Source: Siphonodentalium dalli (taxonomy: Eukaryota; Mollusca; Scaphopoda; Gadilida; Siphonodentaliidae). From it: DNA of 64,000 nucleotides. Both the position numbers and the translations under genes were made by a program. Positions 11,765-21,720 of the stretch are shown in pieces (within the stretch, counting starts at the first letter, position 1; each line of letters begins with the position of its first letter). The stretch is taken from positions 203,568,978 through 203,632,977 of the forward strand of contig CP136066.1 in assembly GCA_032622095.1 (NCBI GenBank), in the 5' to 3' direction. The notes beneath the pieces are model-generated. The model worked only from the letters and a program-made list of their open reading frames with translations, was not told the origin of the DNA and searched no databases.

Positions 11765-12486
11765 AAGGGCCATAACTCTGTTAAAATATACCGGATCAAA
11801 CTCAAATTCGAACCTGATCTGTATTTCGGGGTGAGGACCACATGTACCAATTTTGGTGTAGATCAGATGAAAAATGTTTTGAGTCATAGCAGCTTGCATG
11901 AGTACTAAGTAAACATAAGAGTGAAAAGGGTTAACAAAACGATACCAAAATCGATACAGATAAAGAACGTGCTAACAAAGACCTAGGTAAGAAATATGAG
12001 GCAGATCATAAGCAAATTGTTTGACTTAGATGCATCAGATAGAATTTGTGAGTGGGGTTAATTATTTTCTAAATCGATCAACTGATCGATACCAAAAACT
12101 ATACAGGTGAGGGGTGTGTCATCATAAACCTACATTTTAAATATGAACACAATCGGACAAAAAACACTTGGGTTATTGCATCGGATAGCACATGCCCATG
12201 TGTGGATGCAAAGTGTTAATAATTTCTAAACCGATCAACCGATCGATACCAAAAACTATACAGGTGAGGGGTGTGTCATTGTAAACATGCACATAAAATT
12301 TGAACATGATCCGATAAAAGATACTCCAGTAATCGAATCAGATAGCAAATGTCTACGGACAGACGGACGGACGGACAGACGGACAGACGGACAGATGGAC
12401 AGACGGACAGACGGACGGACGAACGACGGATGGTTGATCCGGACGTCAGCATTATGTGTACCATACATGGTATGGGTACACATAAA
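11765..12486 (+). mobile_element. HINE/pearl-like element with two core types
   Basis: Starts with a GGGCCATAACTC core unit. Degenerate units of about 157 bp follow (CGATACCAAAAACTATACAG at about 12,087 and 12,244). Next comes a (GACG/GACA)n tract at 12,355-12,425, and it ends with the GTGTACCATAC...TATGGGTACACATA hairpin. The microsatellite makes the overlapping reading frames rich in TDGRTDRR or SVRPSV, which are not genes. Confidence 0.65.
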
Positions 12487-13189
12487 AAACGGAAACGGTT
12501 CTAGGCTATCACCTGATTTAGATATGGATTTCCTAATAAAATGATGACATCAGATGACAATGTTTACGCTTAGCGAGAATGATGCATCGTGGGATATAAA
12601 TTCCCCAAACAAACACGTGGGCGGCATGCATTTACTTTGGGAGATTTACAGTGGGTCGACAATCACGCGAAGTCTGGAGACCTGTGTTTAGAGTTCAATT
12701 ATTATATTTAGAGTATTGCATGTCAAAATTACTGGTTTTGACAGCTGGTTTAGAAACGATTTTATTATACTTCTGATCTGCGCTGTCAAACAACATGTAC
12801 CAGGTATCATGCAAAATTTCTATATTGGAATGGCCACTTTTTGACTGCAAGTGTGTTTGGAAACACAATCATTGAAGCTTTCCGCCAATTTCAATATACG
12901 TGATGGCAACCAATTTTCATTGTTTCTATGACAAACATTTTGCAGTTAATGAATCATAGGCTATATCTTTATTTTAGCACACAAGATTCATAAAATTTAT
13001 TATTATCAGAATATAAATAACAGAAAAACAAAATAAAAATTTCAAATTTGAAAAAGTTCATATTTAATATAAGATGGCATATATAGTACAAAACGTGCGA
13101 GGCTGTGAGCAGTATTCCTGAACATACCCATATCAAAGTTCGATTTTAAAGTGTCACATGGTATCAGTGTTGACAATATTTTTCAATAT
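12487..13189. other. No gene recognised
   Basis: Nothing assignable. Confidence 0.4.
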
Positions 13190-13520
13190 GTTCCATAAGT
13201 GTACCTATAAGTGTGGGCTGTGTTCCCAAACATTTTAAAAGTAAAAGTTTCATAAGTGTGTAGATAGAACTTTTCAAAGTACCATAAGTGTAGCTGTAAG
13301 TGTGGGCAGCATGCCCAAATATTTTCAAAGTCTCAAAAGTGTACAGCAAGTGTACACTTATTACAACACTTATACTACACTTCCAAAATAAGTGCACAGT
13401 TCGAAAAAAGTGAGTGTGGTACAAGTGTACTGAATTAAAAAGACAAAAGCTACAAGTATACTATAAGTGTATACCTGAACTACACTTACAATGAAAGTGT
13501 ACACTCAGAAAAATTAATGT
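13190..13520. repeat. AAGTGTA-rich degenerate array
   Basis: Many AAGTGTA/AAGTGTG words, at first in units of about 70 bases (CATAAGTGTA.CTATAAGTGTGGGC) and later mixed with their reverse complement TACACTT. It is adjacent to, and related in sequence to, the CAGTGTA array that follows. Confidence 0.7.
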
Positions 13521-13607
13521 AAGGGTTGTTCATGCCAATATGGAAAAAATCCTTCTCATCCAGTCATTCACTACATATTTCTATTATTCAACAAGATGTC
13601 TCACAAG

Positions 13608-13915
13608 TCCCAGCAGTGTAGTTGCAGTGTAGTCTCTCTGTGTGTGCATTCGAACAAGTCCCAGCAGTGTAGTTGCAGTGTAGCCTTTTCGTGCTGTCAT
13701 TCAAGCAAGTCCCTGCAGTGTAGCTGCAGTGTAGTTTTGTTCATGGTCTCTTTAAATGAAGTCCATGCAGTGTGACTGCAGTGTACACTGCAACTACACC
13801 TTGGATTTGAAGTGTGGTTACAGTGTACACTGCAAATACACTCCAGTTAAAGTGTGGCTGCAGTGTACACTGTAACTACACTGCAACCACACTTCAGAGT
13901 GGAGTGTACACTGCA
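13608..13915. repeat. CAGTGTAGTTG minisatellite, units of 50-65 bp
   Basis: Three higher-order units start with CAAGTCCCAGCAGTGTAG or similar, then switch to mixed orientation (CAGTGTACACTGCAACTACA). The core is self-complementary (AGTGTACACT). It shares its word with the array at 461-860. Confidence 0.8.
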
Positions 13916-13926
13916 GAATTGTAAGG

Positions 13927-14130
13927 GGTGCCAGTGCTTTCTCTTATATATGCGAGTCTACCACAGTGAGCTTTGCATATATAAGAGAATGCACTGACTC
14001 AAGGTAGATATTGATAGGCCGATGTATTCTCTTATATATGCGAGGCTCCTTATGAGAAACTCATATAAGAGAATGCGTTGGCACAGGGTTGTCGCAAAAT
14101 TTCAGGAAGCTCCTGTCATGGAAGGGTTAA
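13927..14130. mobile_element. P3 family MITE, right part with two hairpins
   Basis: Two diverged copies of the CATTCTCTTATATATGCGAG hairpin are followed by the P3 right end (TTTCAGGAAGCTCCTGTCAT, GGAAGGGTTAA). The left end is unclear because it merges with the minisatellite. Confidence 0.7.
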
Positions 14131-14170
14131 ATTCCAAAGTTCTTAGATTCTTTCGAAAGATCTGTTTCAA

Positions 14171-14771
14171 TTAACCCCTTCAGTGTCAGGGGCCAATCTG
14201 ATCAACTTCAACTTCAACTTTTTTATTCAGTCTTATAACATTTTACATTGTATAGACTGTATATATTCATAACATATTTACAATAATAAATGAGTCACGT
14301 GATATACACGTGATGTCCTAATTTGGAAAAACATTCCAAGAAGGCCACCAAGGGCACAAACCCGGTCCGCCAACGGTAATGTTCAGGAACTATCACCATC
14401 AGAGGGCCGGGTCCCTGCCCTCCGCCGCCTTCCATGAACTGTGATTCCATGGTGCAATCACTGCAATCGGCCCTAATTTACGGTCTGTAAAGTCGGCCCT
14501 AAAAAATTTGTGTTTGTTTTATAGATTTTTTTGGGTTGAATTCTTTTTGGGTATGCTTAAGCATGATATAGCAAATTTAAAAACAAACTGGATAAAACCT
14601 TAGGGGCATGTTATAACTCAAAACTATCACCAAGTATTCATAGTAATAATTTTGATGCCCATGCAAAAAAATGTAAGATTCCCTGGCACTAAACCTACAA
14701 AATAAGTCTGTTAAAGAATATAAGAAAAAATTATTAAAATTGTAAAAAATAAGGTCAAATGATGAAAAATT
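14171..14771. mobile_element. P2 family MITE, truncated, with a nested retroelement
   Basis: Starts TTAACCCCTTCAGTGTCAGG like P2 and is interrupted at about 14,202-14,460 by a minus-strand retroelement tail. It resumes with GGCCCTAATTTACGGTCTG and ends abruptly at GATGAAAAATTGT, exactly where the complete copy at 34,304 runs into its hairpin. Confidence 0.75.
14202..14460 (-). mobile_element. Non-LTR retroelement 3' end, (TTGAAG)n tail
   Basis: Read on the minus strand, a CG-rich segment leads into an AATAAA-like sequence and then repeats of TTGAAG. This form is typical of non-LTR 3' untranslated ends with a short tandem tail. No coding sequence is retained. It lies inside a P2 element, so it inserted later. 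Confidence 0.55.
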
Positions 14772-15090
14772 GTCTCCCAAGTCGCCCTCTAGTCTGGTCA
14801 CCATGACCACCTGATTCTGCCTTTAGGTAATTATACGTAGCTGGCCTCAGACCAGATTTACCAGGGACGTAATGCACAAGAAGACCAGACAGGTACTTGG
14901 GGGGGGGGGGGGGGGGGGCTAGGCCACACATATGTTTGAATATCAGGGAGATGCCACTTCTCCTTGGGATCAAAAGGGAGAAGTGGCACATTTTAGAGAG
15001 AAGATATCTCCCAAGTTGCCCTCTAGGCTGGTCCCTGTCGCCCTCTAGGCTGGTCCATGTCTCCCAAGTCGCCCTCTAGGTTGGTTTCTG
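14772..15090. repeat. Dispersed 'TCTCCCAAGTCGCCCTC' repeat
   Basis: Contains four occurrences of the TCTCCCAAGTCGCCCTCTAG / AGGCTGGTCC motif and an AGAAGTGGCACATTTTAG segment. Related copies lie at 24,068-24,299, 41,860-42,180, 53,010-53,340 and 57,634-57,960. It includes a 20-base G run at 14,899. Confidence 0.7.
14899..14918. repeat. Poly(G) tract, 20 bases
   Basis: Uninterrupted G run within the dispersed repeat. Confidence 0.95.
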
Positions 15091-15269
15091 ATCACATGCT
15101 AAGACATCATGATATATCACCCCTCCTTCCCGAGACACAGGAAATGAACTAACCGTATCTTTGTCTTCATCTGCAGGGATGACATCTATGATGGTGAAGT
15201 CTTCCATTCTGCAAGCAAAGAATGAACTGTTTAGTAGAGTCCTGCTGGGAAATTAATAATGATACCACA

Positions 15270-15688
15270 TCTGGGAATAGTGTGTCTGTCATTAGCAGAA
15301 TGAGGTCCCCAGAGGGTGAATTTATTGATGCTATCCCACCGCACAGCCGATTAGCATCACCAAATTCACCCTCTGGAGACCTCATTCTCCTTAGGCCTCA
15401 TCTTCTGGGAAGTATCTATTGTCTCAAATTAACATTGTTTCAGTTACCTTTTCCTTTCTGTTCAGTTTCTATATCCCCTAATTTGCAGAAGATAAAATGC
15501 ATAATCGAAGCGACTAATGGGTGAACATCACCAACTTCAACTGGCGAACTTCAATCTGATGCTAGGTCTCCCATAAAAGTTTAGGCCTAAGCACAGTGAG
15601 GTTCCTGGAGTATGAATTTTAGCGTCACTAAATTCACCCTCTGGGGACCTCATTCTGCAATGTCAGACAGACTATATCCATGCTTGAT
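15270..15688. mobile_element. hAT MITE (CAAGCCT family), long form, degraded ends
   Basis: Both internal hairpins are present (AGGTCCCCAGAGGGTGAATT and its complement) with the long centre (TTTGCAGAAGATAAAATGCA, CATCACCAACTTCAACTGG). The right end reads CATGCTTG rather than CAGGCTTG and the left end is decayed. Confidence 0.8.
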
Positions 15689-15701
15689 AGTGATCCTGCC
15701 T

Positions 15702-16100
15702 TTAACCCTTTACCCAACAGAAGGGCCCTGTGCCAATGCATTCTCTTATATATGCGAGTCGACCATAGGTCGCCTCGCATATATAAGAGAATGCATTGGC
15801 TTAACACATTAAAAATGATAAAATTGTTAAAGAATGTAAGAAAAAATGGTAAAAAGTGTTAAAAATATATTTTTTTAGGCCAATGCATTCTCTTATATAT
15901 GCGAGGCGACCTATGGTTGACTCGCATATATAAGAGAATGTATTGGCACAGGGCATAACTGTAACTATCACAATGTGGTCAAGGAGCCGGTTCCAATGAT
16001 ATCCATATTTGAATGGTTCTATTGAGACAGACCGAAGATATTTTAGGCTGTTGAAGCTTTATTTGGCCGGTTTTGGCCGTTTTGTTGGGTAAAGGGTTAA
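15702..16100. mobile_element. P1 piggyBac-like MITE, copy a
   Basis: TTAACCCTTTACCCAACA at the left and TGTTGGGTAAAGGGTTAA at the right, both including the TTAA. Two inverted double-arm hairpins (CCAATGCATTCTCTTATATA) lie at about 15,733-15,801 and 15,880-15,948. A long right flank (CACAATGTGGTCAAGGAGCC) follows. TTAA target and CCC ends are piggyBac traits. No transposase frame. Confidence 0.88.
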
Positions 16101-16255
16101 GGCATGATATGTCATTAGATAATGTCCATGCAAGCTGTAAATTACTGGGTTATTAGATTAACTATTTAATACTTAATAACTGAATGCCAATGATGAACAC
16201 CTGCAGGTTTAGGTGATGTGACCCTGCCACTCTACTCTCTGCATGCTGACATGTA

Positions 16256-16578
16256 CAGTAATGCTCTAAGTAATCCACTTCTTAACCACAGCAGAATTAT
16301 GGGTAACCAAGCCTTGAAATAGTGTGCCTGTCATTTGCAGAATGAGGTCCCCAGAGGGAGAATTTGGTGATGCTAGCCCACCGTGCGGGGGTAGCATCAC
16401 CAAATTCACCCTCTGGGGGCCTCATTCTGCAAATGACAGGCACACAATATCAAGGCTTGTGGGTAACTTTTCAGGATTTATTCGGAAATATGGCAACAAG
16501 CTATATTTCCAACTAAATCCTGAAAAGTTACCCATAATTCTGCTGTGGTTATGGAGTCGATTAATTAGGGCATTACTG
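16256..16578. mobile_element. Pogo-like MITE (CAGTAATGC family) carrying a nested hAT MITE
   Basis: Begins CAGTAATGCTCTAAGTAATC and ends GGGCATTACTG, flanked by TA on both sides. The long arms form a near-perfect fold-back. TA target and CAGTA...ATAATCGAC-type ends resemble pogo/Tigger elements. A 152-bp hAT MITE is inserted at 16,308-16,459. Confidence 0.85.
16308..16459. mobile_element. hAT MITE, short form, 8-bp duplication TGGGTAAC
   Basis: Termini CAAGCCTTG...CAAGGCTTG. Perfect duplication TGGGTAAC at 16,300-16,307 and 16,460-16,467. The element is one palindrome (AATGAGGTCCCCAGAGGG and complement). It sits inside the pogo-like element, giving the order of insertion. Confidence 0.95.
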
Positions 16579-16605
16579 TATATAAATTCCCAAATTAATT
16601 TAATT

Positions 16606-16680
16606 TAACCTTTTCCACATACTAAATACTCATTGACGAGTAGTTCACTTAGGAAATGTTCAGATAATAAGTGTGATAAT
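16606..16680. repeat. P5 MITE end (CTATACTAAATACTC family)
   Basis: TTAACC...ACTAAATACTCATTGACGAG followed by GGAAATGTTCAGATAATAAG, an end sequence also seen at 19,925, 32,160, 34,250 and 36,740. It is the source of the 68-bp satellite at 18,510. Confidence 0.65.
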
Positions 16681-17025
16681 TGCGTACTACAGAACGTTAT
16701 TCGAAAACTTACTCATTCTAAGTCCAAAAGACTTGGTTTCCGGTTCATTAACAGCATGTGGAACAAACATTAAATTGCGATATATACGTCCATGAAATCT
16801 AAACATCTACAAAGAGTTCATTTATCTCCTAATAGAAGATTTGGGAACCCATGCCACATTCCAATCTGTCTCAATGGTCTATGACTAATTTCCTTGTTGC
16901 CTGACGTCAGCTCAATGTATGATTTCCTGGTGGCGTGACACTGTCAGTTCAATGTGCGAATTAAAAAAATATTTTTGGAAGAAGAAATTAACCCATTCTA
17001 CACTAAATACTGAAGTGAAAGTACA

Positions 17026-17603
17026 TTAACCCTGTCATGACGGGAGCTGCGTTTGGCCCAACATTAAAGACCCTGTGCTAATGCATTTTCTTATATATGC
17101 GAGTTGACCATAGATCGGCTTGTATATATAAGAGAATGCATTTGCCTAATTGTTAATCAATTCTTATCATTTTTTACTACATTCTTTAACAATTTTATAA
17201 TTTTATATAATTTTGTCTTATATTTTATACCAATTTTTATCATTTTCTTTTTTCTTTAACAATTTTATAATATTTTATAATTTTTTCTTACATTCTTTAA
17301 CAATTTTTATAATTTTTTATCATTTCTTACATTCTTTAACAATTTATATAATTTTTTATCATTTCTTACATTCTTTAACAATTTATATAATTTTTTATCA
17401 TTTCTTACATTCTTTAACAATTTATATATAATTTTTTTAATTTGTTCTTATTCTTTAACTATTAAAAATAATAAAAAATTTGTTAGGCCAATGCATTCGC
17501 TTATATATAAGAGGCGACCTATGGTCAACTCGCATATATAAGAGAATGCATTGGCACAGGGTTTTTGCAAAATTTCAGGAAGCTCCAGTCATGAAAGGGT
17601 TAA
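17026..17603. mobile_element. P3 piggyBac-like MITE, complete
   Basis: Left end TTAACCCTGTCATGACGGGA, right end CTCCAGTCATGAAAGGGTTAA, TTAA on both sides. The interior holds the shared hairpin module at both ends (17,072-17,144 and 17,486-17,554). Between them is an expanded AT-rich spacer. Confidence 0.85.
17213..17440. repeat. AT-rich tandem repeat, period about 39 bp
   Basis: Repeats of TTTCTTACATTCTTTAACAA followed by TTTATATAATTTTTTATCA, about five copies, inside the P3 element. It is an expansion of the spacer that separates the two hairpins in other copies. Confidence 0.85.
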
Positions 17604-17694
17604 GATTATAAGGAATCCATGCAGATTTAAAAGTGCTTCCAAAATAACCCGAGGCATGTTATCCCTCTCTATACTAAAGCATCAATGATGAGTA

Positions 17695-18513
17695 GTTTCA
17701 AGTTTCAAGTTTCATTTAGCAATACCAATGAATTTTGGTTTCTGCTGTAACATAAACAAACATTGATTACAAAGACACAAAAAAAACAACAATTTTTTAC
17801 ATGTATGGGTTTTTTAAAGTGTTTTTCCTTGAATTGGTGGTATTGAGGAGAAGCTTATCTCATTCCATGCATGTTTTTATGAACTCACATACCAACTTCG
17901 GTTCTTTTGCATTATTAGGGTTTAAAATTCTTTTAATTATTAGACCTGCATCTGTTGATCCCGCAGAAAAATCAAATCTGGTTACTTGAATCCCAGCTTA
18001 TTCAAAAGGGGTGCTCTATGTTCAGTGTGTTTTTGACAAAATAATAAGAAATGCTCTTCATCTTCCATAATGTTACAAAATGAGCATTTCCTATCTTTCC
18101 TATCAGGTTTTGGTCTTTTCATGCGTTCAGTTTCTATGGCCAGTCTATGAGCACTCAGCCTCAATGATGTGAGGAATTTTGTGAGATTTTTGGGTATTCT
18201 AAATTTCAGATAACTTTGTAAATTAAAACTCTGATAAATGTTACTGTATAACAAAAGTTTATTACCTTCTACCTTTTGTGCAAGATGACTTATTTGTCCA
18301 TTAACTTCATTTTCATGGAATTGATAAACTTTTTCCTCAATACCATTCATGTTCAAAGACACAAGATCTATATTGAAACGGGTGGTGATTTTGTTCAGAG
18401 CTTGTTGCCAAGATTTATGACCATCTTCAAACAACTCTTTATCCAACTCATACACTTCTTTTAATAATCTGTCTGATGGAAGCTGTGTTAAACGTACGTA
18501 ATATTTTAGAGCT
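17695..18513 (-). mobile_element. 5'-truncated non-LTR retrotransposon
   Basis: The minus strand carries a reverse-transcriptase C-terminus (next entry), about 270 bases of 3' untranslated sequence, and a (TTGAAAC)n tail at 17,695-17,715. It interrupts a unit of the 68-bp satellite: GATGAGTAG precedes the tail and GTTATCTCATATGAAATG follows the 5' end. Confidence 0.8.
17982..18513 (-). pseudogene. Non-LTR reverse transcriptase, C-terminal fragment
   Basis: The open minus-strand frame runs from about 18,513 to the stop at 17,982 (about 175 residues). The end carries LRLSAHRLAIETER followed by C-x2-C...H...C (CSFCNIMEDEEHFLLFCQ). This is the zinc-knuckle-like tail after the RT domain in many invertebrate non-LTR elements such as CR1/Jockey-like and RTE-like groups. 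No ATG is needed because the 5' part of the element was lost on insertion; no RT catalytic motif remains. The frame is intact and the tail preserved, so insertion looks fairly recent. The clade is not resolved. Confidence 0.75.
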
Positions 18514-19030
18514 TGTTATCTCATATGAAATGTTCAGATAATAAATTTAACCCTTTCTATACTAAAGCATCATTGATGAGTAGTTATCCTATAGTAAATG
18601 TTCAGATAATAAGTTTAACCCTTTCTATACTAAAGCATCATTGATGAGTAGTTATCTCATAGGAAATGTTCAGATAATAAGTTTAACCCTTTCTATACTA
18701 AAGCATCATTGATGAGTAGTTATCCCATAGTAAATGTTCAGATAATAATTTTAACCCTTTCTATACTAAAGCATCATTGATAAGTAGTTATCCCATATGA
18801 AATGTTCAGATAATTTTAACCCTTTCTATACTAAAGCATCATGTATGAGTAGTTATCCATAGGAAATGTTCAGATAATAATTTTAACCCTTTCTATACTA
18901 AAGCATCATTGATGAGTAGTTATCCCATATGAAATGTTCAGATAATAATTTTAACACTTTCTATACTAAAGCATCTCTGACGAGAAGTTAACCCATGAGT
19001 AGTTATCCCATAGGAAAATTCAGATAATAA
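18514..19030. repeat. 68-bp satellite derived from a MITE end
   Basis: Seven to eight copies of a 68-base unit (TTAACCCTTTCTATACTAAA, GCATCATTGATGAGTAGTTA, TGTTCAGATAATAA). ACTAAAGC recurs at 18,561, 18,629, 18,697 and 18,765. The unit is the terminal sequence of the P5 miniature element. A first unit lies left of the retroelement at 17,658-17,694. Confidence 0.92.
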
Positions 19031-19480
19031 GTTTAACAAGTCGTTTGTTGAACTTATTGTCTGAACATTTCCCACCAATGAATATGAATAATTCTGCTCT
19101 TGTATTATCTGTTTTTCTGTCTGTTTTCTGCTTTTATTACCTAAACACCTCTCTAAATGAATACTGTAAAAGTACATTTAATCGTGGTGGTCCAATTTGC
19201 ATGGTTTTCGTGGTTGTGAAACTATCACTGTCGCCATTTGAGAAATGCCATAAGGGAGGTAACTCTATTGACCTGGAGCAGATTAATGTTGGCTTAGGTG
19301 AATATTCCTCATTCTTGCATTGATTGTTTTGAGTGATTTTCACCTAGCTTAGAATGTAGGTTTATGTAACAAAATCCCTTTGTTAATATCCTTGGACACG
19401 CAACATGCTAATTAAGCCTACAGTGCCGAGGCAGCTGCACTTCTATTAGTTGGGACTTATTAGTTGGATTTTTATTATCA
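19031..19480. other. No gene recognised; inverted MITE end at left
   Basis: 19,031-19,080 is the reverse complement of the P5 end (TTGAACTTATTGTCTGAACA). The rest holds only chance frames. Confidence 0.45.
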
Positions 19481-19494
19481 GGGGGGGGGGGGGG
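19481..19494. repeat. Poly(G) tract, 14 bases
   Basis: G run followed by TTGGGGTTGG. Confidence 0.9.
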
Positions 19495-19629
19495 TTGGGG
19501 TTGGAGGCGACATTTATTAGTAACAGTGACCCACAATTACGAACCCACAAAAAAGTCATAATGACAGAACCGTGAAATTTGATACCAATGAATATAAAGC
19601 CATTCACAGTAATAGATCATTCCAATGTA

Positions 19630-19810
19630 CAGTAATGCTCTAAATAATCGACCCCTTAACCACAGTAGAATTATGGGTAACTTTTCAGGATTTAGTCGGA
19701 AATATGGCTTGTTGCCATTCATGAATGGCAACAAGCCATATTTCCGACTAACTGAAAAGTTACCCATAATTCTGCTGTGGTTAAGGGGTCGATTACTTAG
19801 AGCGTTACTG
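19630..19810. mobile_element. Pogo-like MITE, complete, 181 bp
   Basis: CAGTAATGCTCTAAATAATC at the left, GCGTTACTG at the right, TA on each side. A near-perfect palindrome centred at about 19,723 (CATTCATGAATG). Confidence 0.92.
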
Positions 19811-19924
19811 TATACTTTTATAACTGATTGGGCCACAGTTAGCTTTTAATTTCAATGTACCATGAATCAGCAGGCATGCGAGTGAAATTACCTGTTGGAT
19901 GACATCTGTTAATAATCCATTTCA

Positions 19925-20040
19925 ATCTTCGTTAATCTTCACTAAATACTCATTGACGAGTAGAAAACTTAGGAAATGTTCAGATAATAAGTTCAACAAG
20001 TTTGTTGAACTTATTATCTGAACAATTCCCACCAATAAAT
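19925..20040. mobile_element. P5 miniature element fragment, palindromic
   Basis: ACTAAATACTCATTGACGAG, then GGAAATGTTCAGATAATAAG, AACAAGTTTGTTGAAC (centre) and the complement of the preceding part. Confidence 0.7.
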
Positions 20041-20076
20041 AGGAATCCTTCTGCAATTGTATTATCTGTTCTCTGC

Positions 20077-20515
20077 ACAACCTGAGTCGATGTGCATGTC
20101 ATTTAAAAATTTAGGTCCCCGGAAGGTGAATTTAGTGATGCTATCCTGCACATTGGGCTAGCATCACTAAATTCACCCACTGGGGACCTCCTTCTGCTTA
20201 GGCCTCATCTTCTCTGGAAAGTTTCTTTATTACTAATTTCTATAGAAACTTTTTCACATAGATTCTATTTCTTTTTTAGTTTAGCTTCTCTATATTCCCA
20301 AATTGGCAGACGACACATTGCATACTCGAGGTTCCCAATGGGTCTACATCACAATATTCACCATTTGGAAACTTCAATCTGAGTCTATGTCTCCCATAGC
20401 AGATGAGGCCATGCAGAATGAGGTCCCCAGAGGGTGAATTTGGTGTGCGATAGCATCACTAAATTCACCCTCTGGGGACCTCATTCTGCAAATGACAGGC
20501 ACACTAAACTCGTAG
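20077..20515. mobile_element. hAT MITE, variant subfamily, long form
   Basis: Both GTGAATTTAGTGATGCTA hairpins flank a centre with CCCAAATTGGCAGA.GACAC. The ends read CAACCTGAGT...ACTAAACTCG rather than CAAGCCT. No clear duplication. Confidence 0.75.
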
Positions 20516-20869
20516 TTTGTTGCAAAAATATTGGAAGCCATAGTATTTTGATGCGTAGCGTAAGGAATGTAAAAAGACAACAAACCGGAAGTCAATGGTC
20601 ACCTGGCACTATTTCCTGTTATAAGCTAACATTCAATATCACAATTTATAGAATGGGTTTATTGAATGGAATAAGGGTAGGATAATGTAATAAAATTGGT
20701 ATACCGTAATCATGTTTGACTTATATAATAGGCCAACAACATGATTGTGCGAGTGTACATCACTACGTGGGTAGAGACACCGGCTTCAATCGGACTTGGT
20801 TGTGTCAGTGAGTGGAGTGGAGAAATCAACAGCGAACATTAAACAATTTCAAAAAATGGGAAAGTTTAG

Positions 20870-21257
20870 TTAACCCTTTACCCAACAAACCGGCCAAAAC
20901 CGGCCAAATAAAGCTGCAACAGCCTAAAATATCTTCGGTCTGTCTCAATAGAACCATACAAATATGGATATCATTGGAACCGGCTCCTTGACCACATTGT
21001 GATAGTTACAGTTATGCCATGTGCCAATGCATTCTCTTATATATGCGAGTCGACCATAGGTCGCCTCGCATATATAAGAGAATGCATTGGCCTAAAAAAA
21101 ATCTTTTTACCATTTTTTCTTACATTCTTTAACAATTTTATAATTTTTAATGTGTTAAGCCAATGCATTCTCTTATATATGCGAGGCGACCTATGGTCGA
21201 CTCGCATATATAAGAGAATGCATTGGCACAGGGCCCTTCTGTTGGGTAAAGGGTTAA
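20870..21257. mobile_element. P1 piggyBac-like MITE, copy b, inverted orientation
   Basis: TTAACCCTTTACCCAACA at the left and TGTTGGGTAAAGGGTTAA at the right. The long GGCCAAAACCGGCCAAATAA flank comes first, so it is reversed relative to copy a. Hairpins at 21,023-21,091 and 21,159-21,228. Confidence 0.9.
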
Positions 21258-21720
21258 AGTTAAAACCTTAGATAATTGGAAGCATGCACTATCAAACAAT
21301 TAAAAAGCTGCATTTTCCATTTTTAAATATTATCTGATTTGAGGTTAGTAGAAATATCGGCATCATTTAGTCCGACTCCACTCTTGAGCATGATCGCATA
21401 ACGGCAGAGATGATCAATAACGACTCTGGTAGCGTCGGCTAGAATCGGCTGATAGCTAGATTCAAATCTGCTGCATCAATTTCTTTAGATGCCATCCTTC
21501 AAAATATCGCCTGTATTGGCAAGCTCTCAATATCTCCCAAAAGCAGCCACGAAGGCGTAATCTTCAGTAATATCCGATGCAATTTCGGGTGCAACAACGC
21601 ATTTAATTGATAGTCGCTCGGTGTGAAATATCACCAATTGATCAGGAAATGCATTCAAATGTCGGTTTGCAGGGTCATAAAGCTGGGGAAGATGTCAAAT
21701 ACCCCTCAATGGAACAAGCA

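Noticed and set aside
12256-12544. Overlapping frames rich in VRPSVRLSVCPS or TDGRTDRR
   Set aside because: Products of the (GACG/GACA)n microsatellite, open in several frames on both strands; not a protein.
13190-13915. CRISPR-like array
   Set aside because: Repeats are short, degenerate, in both orientations and without constant-length unique spacers, in a eukaryotic context.
17026-17603. Rho-independent terminators at the many hairpins followed by T-runs
   Set aside because: The hairpins are MITE palindromes in animal DNA; bacterial terminators do not apply.
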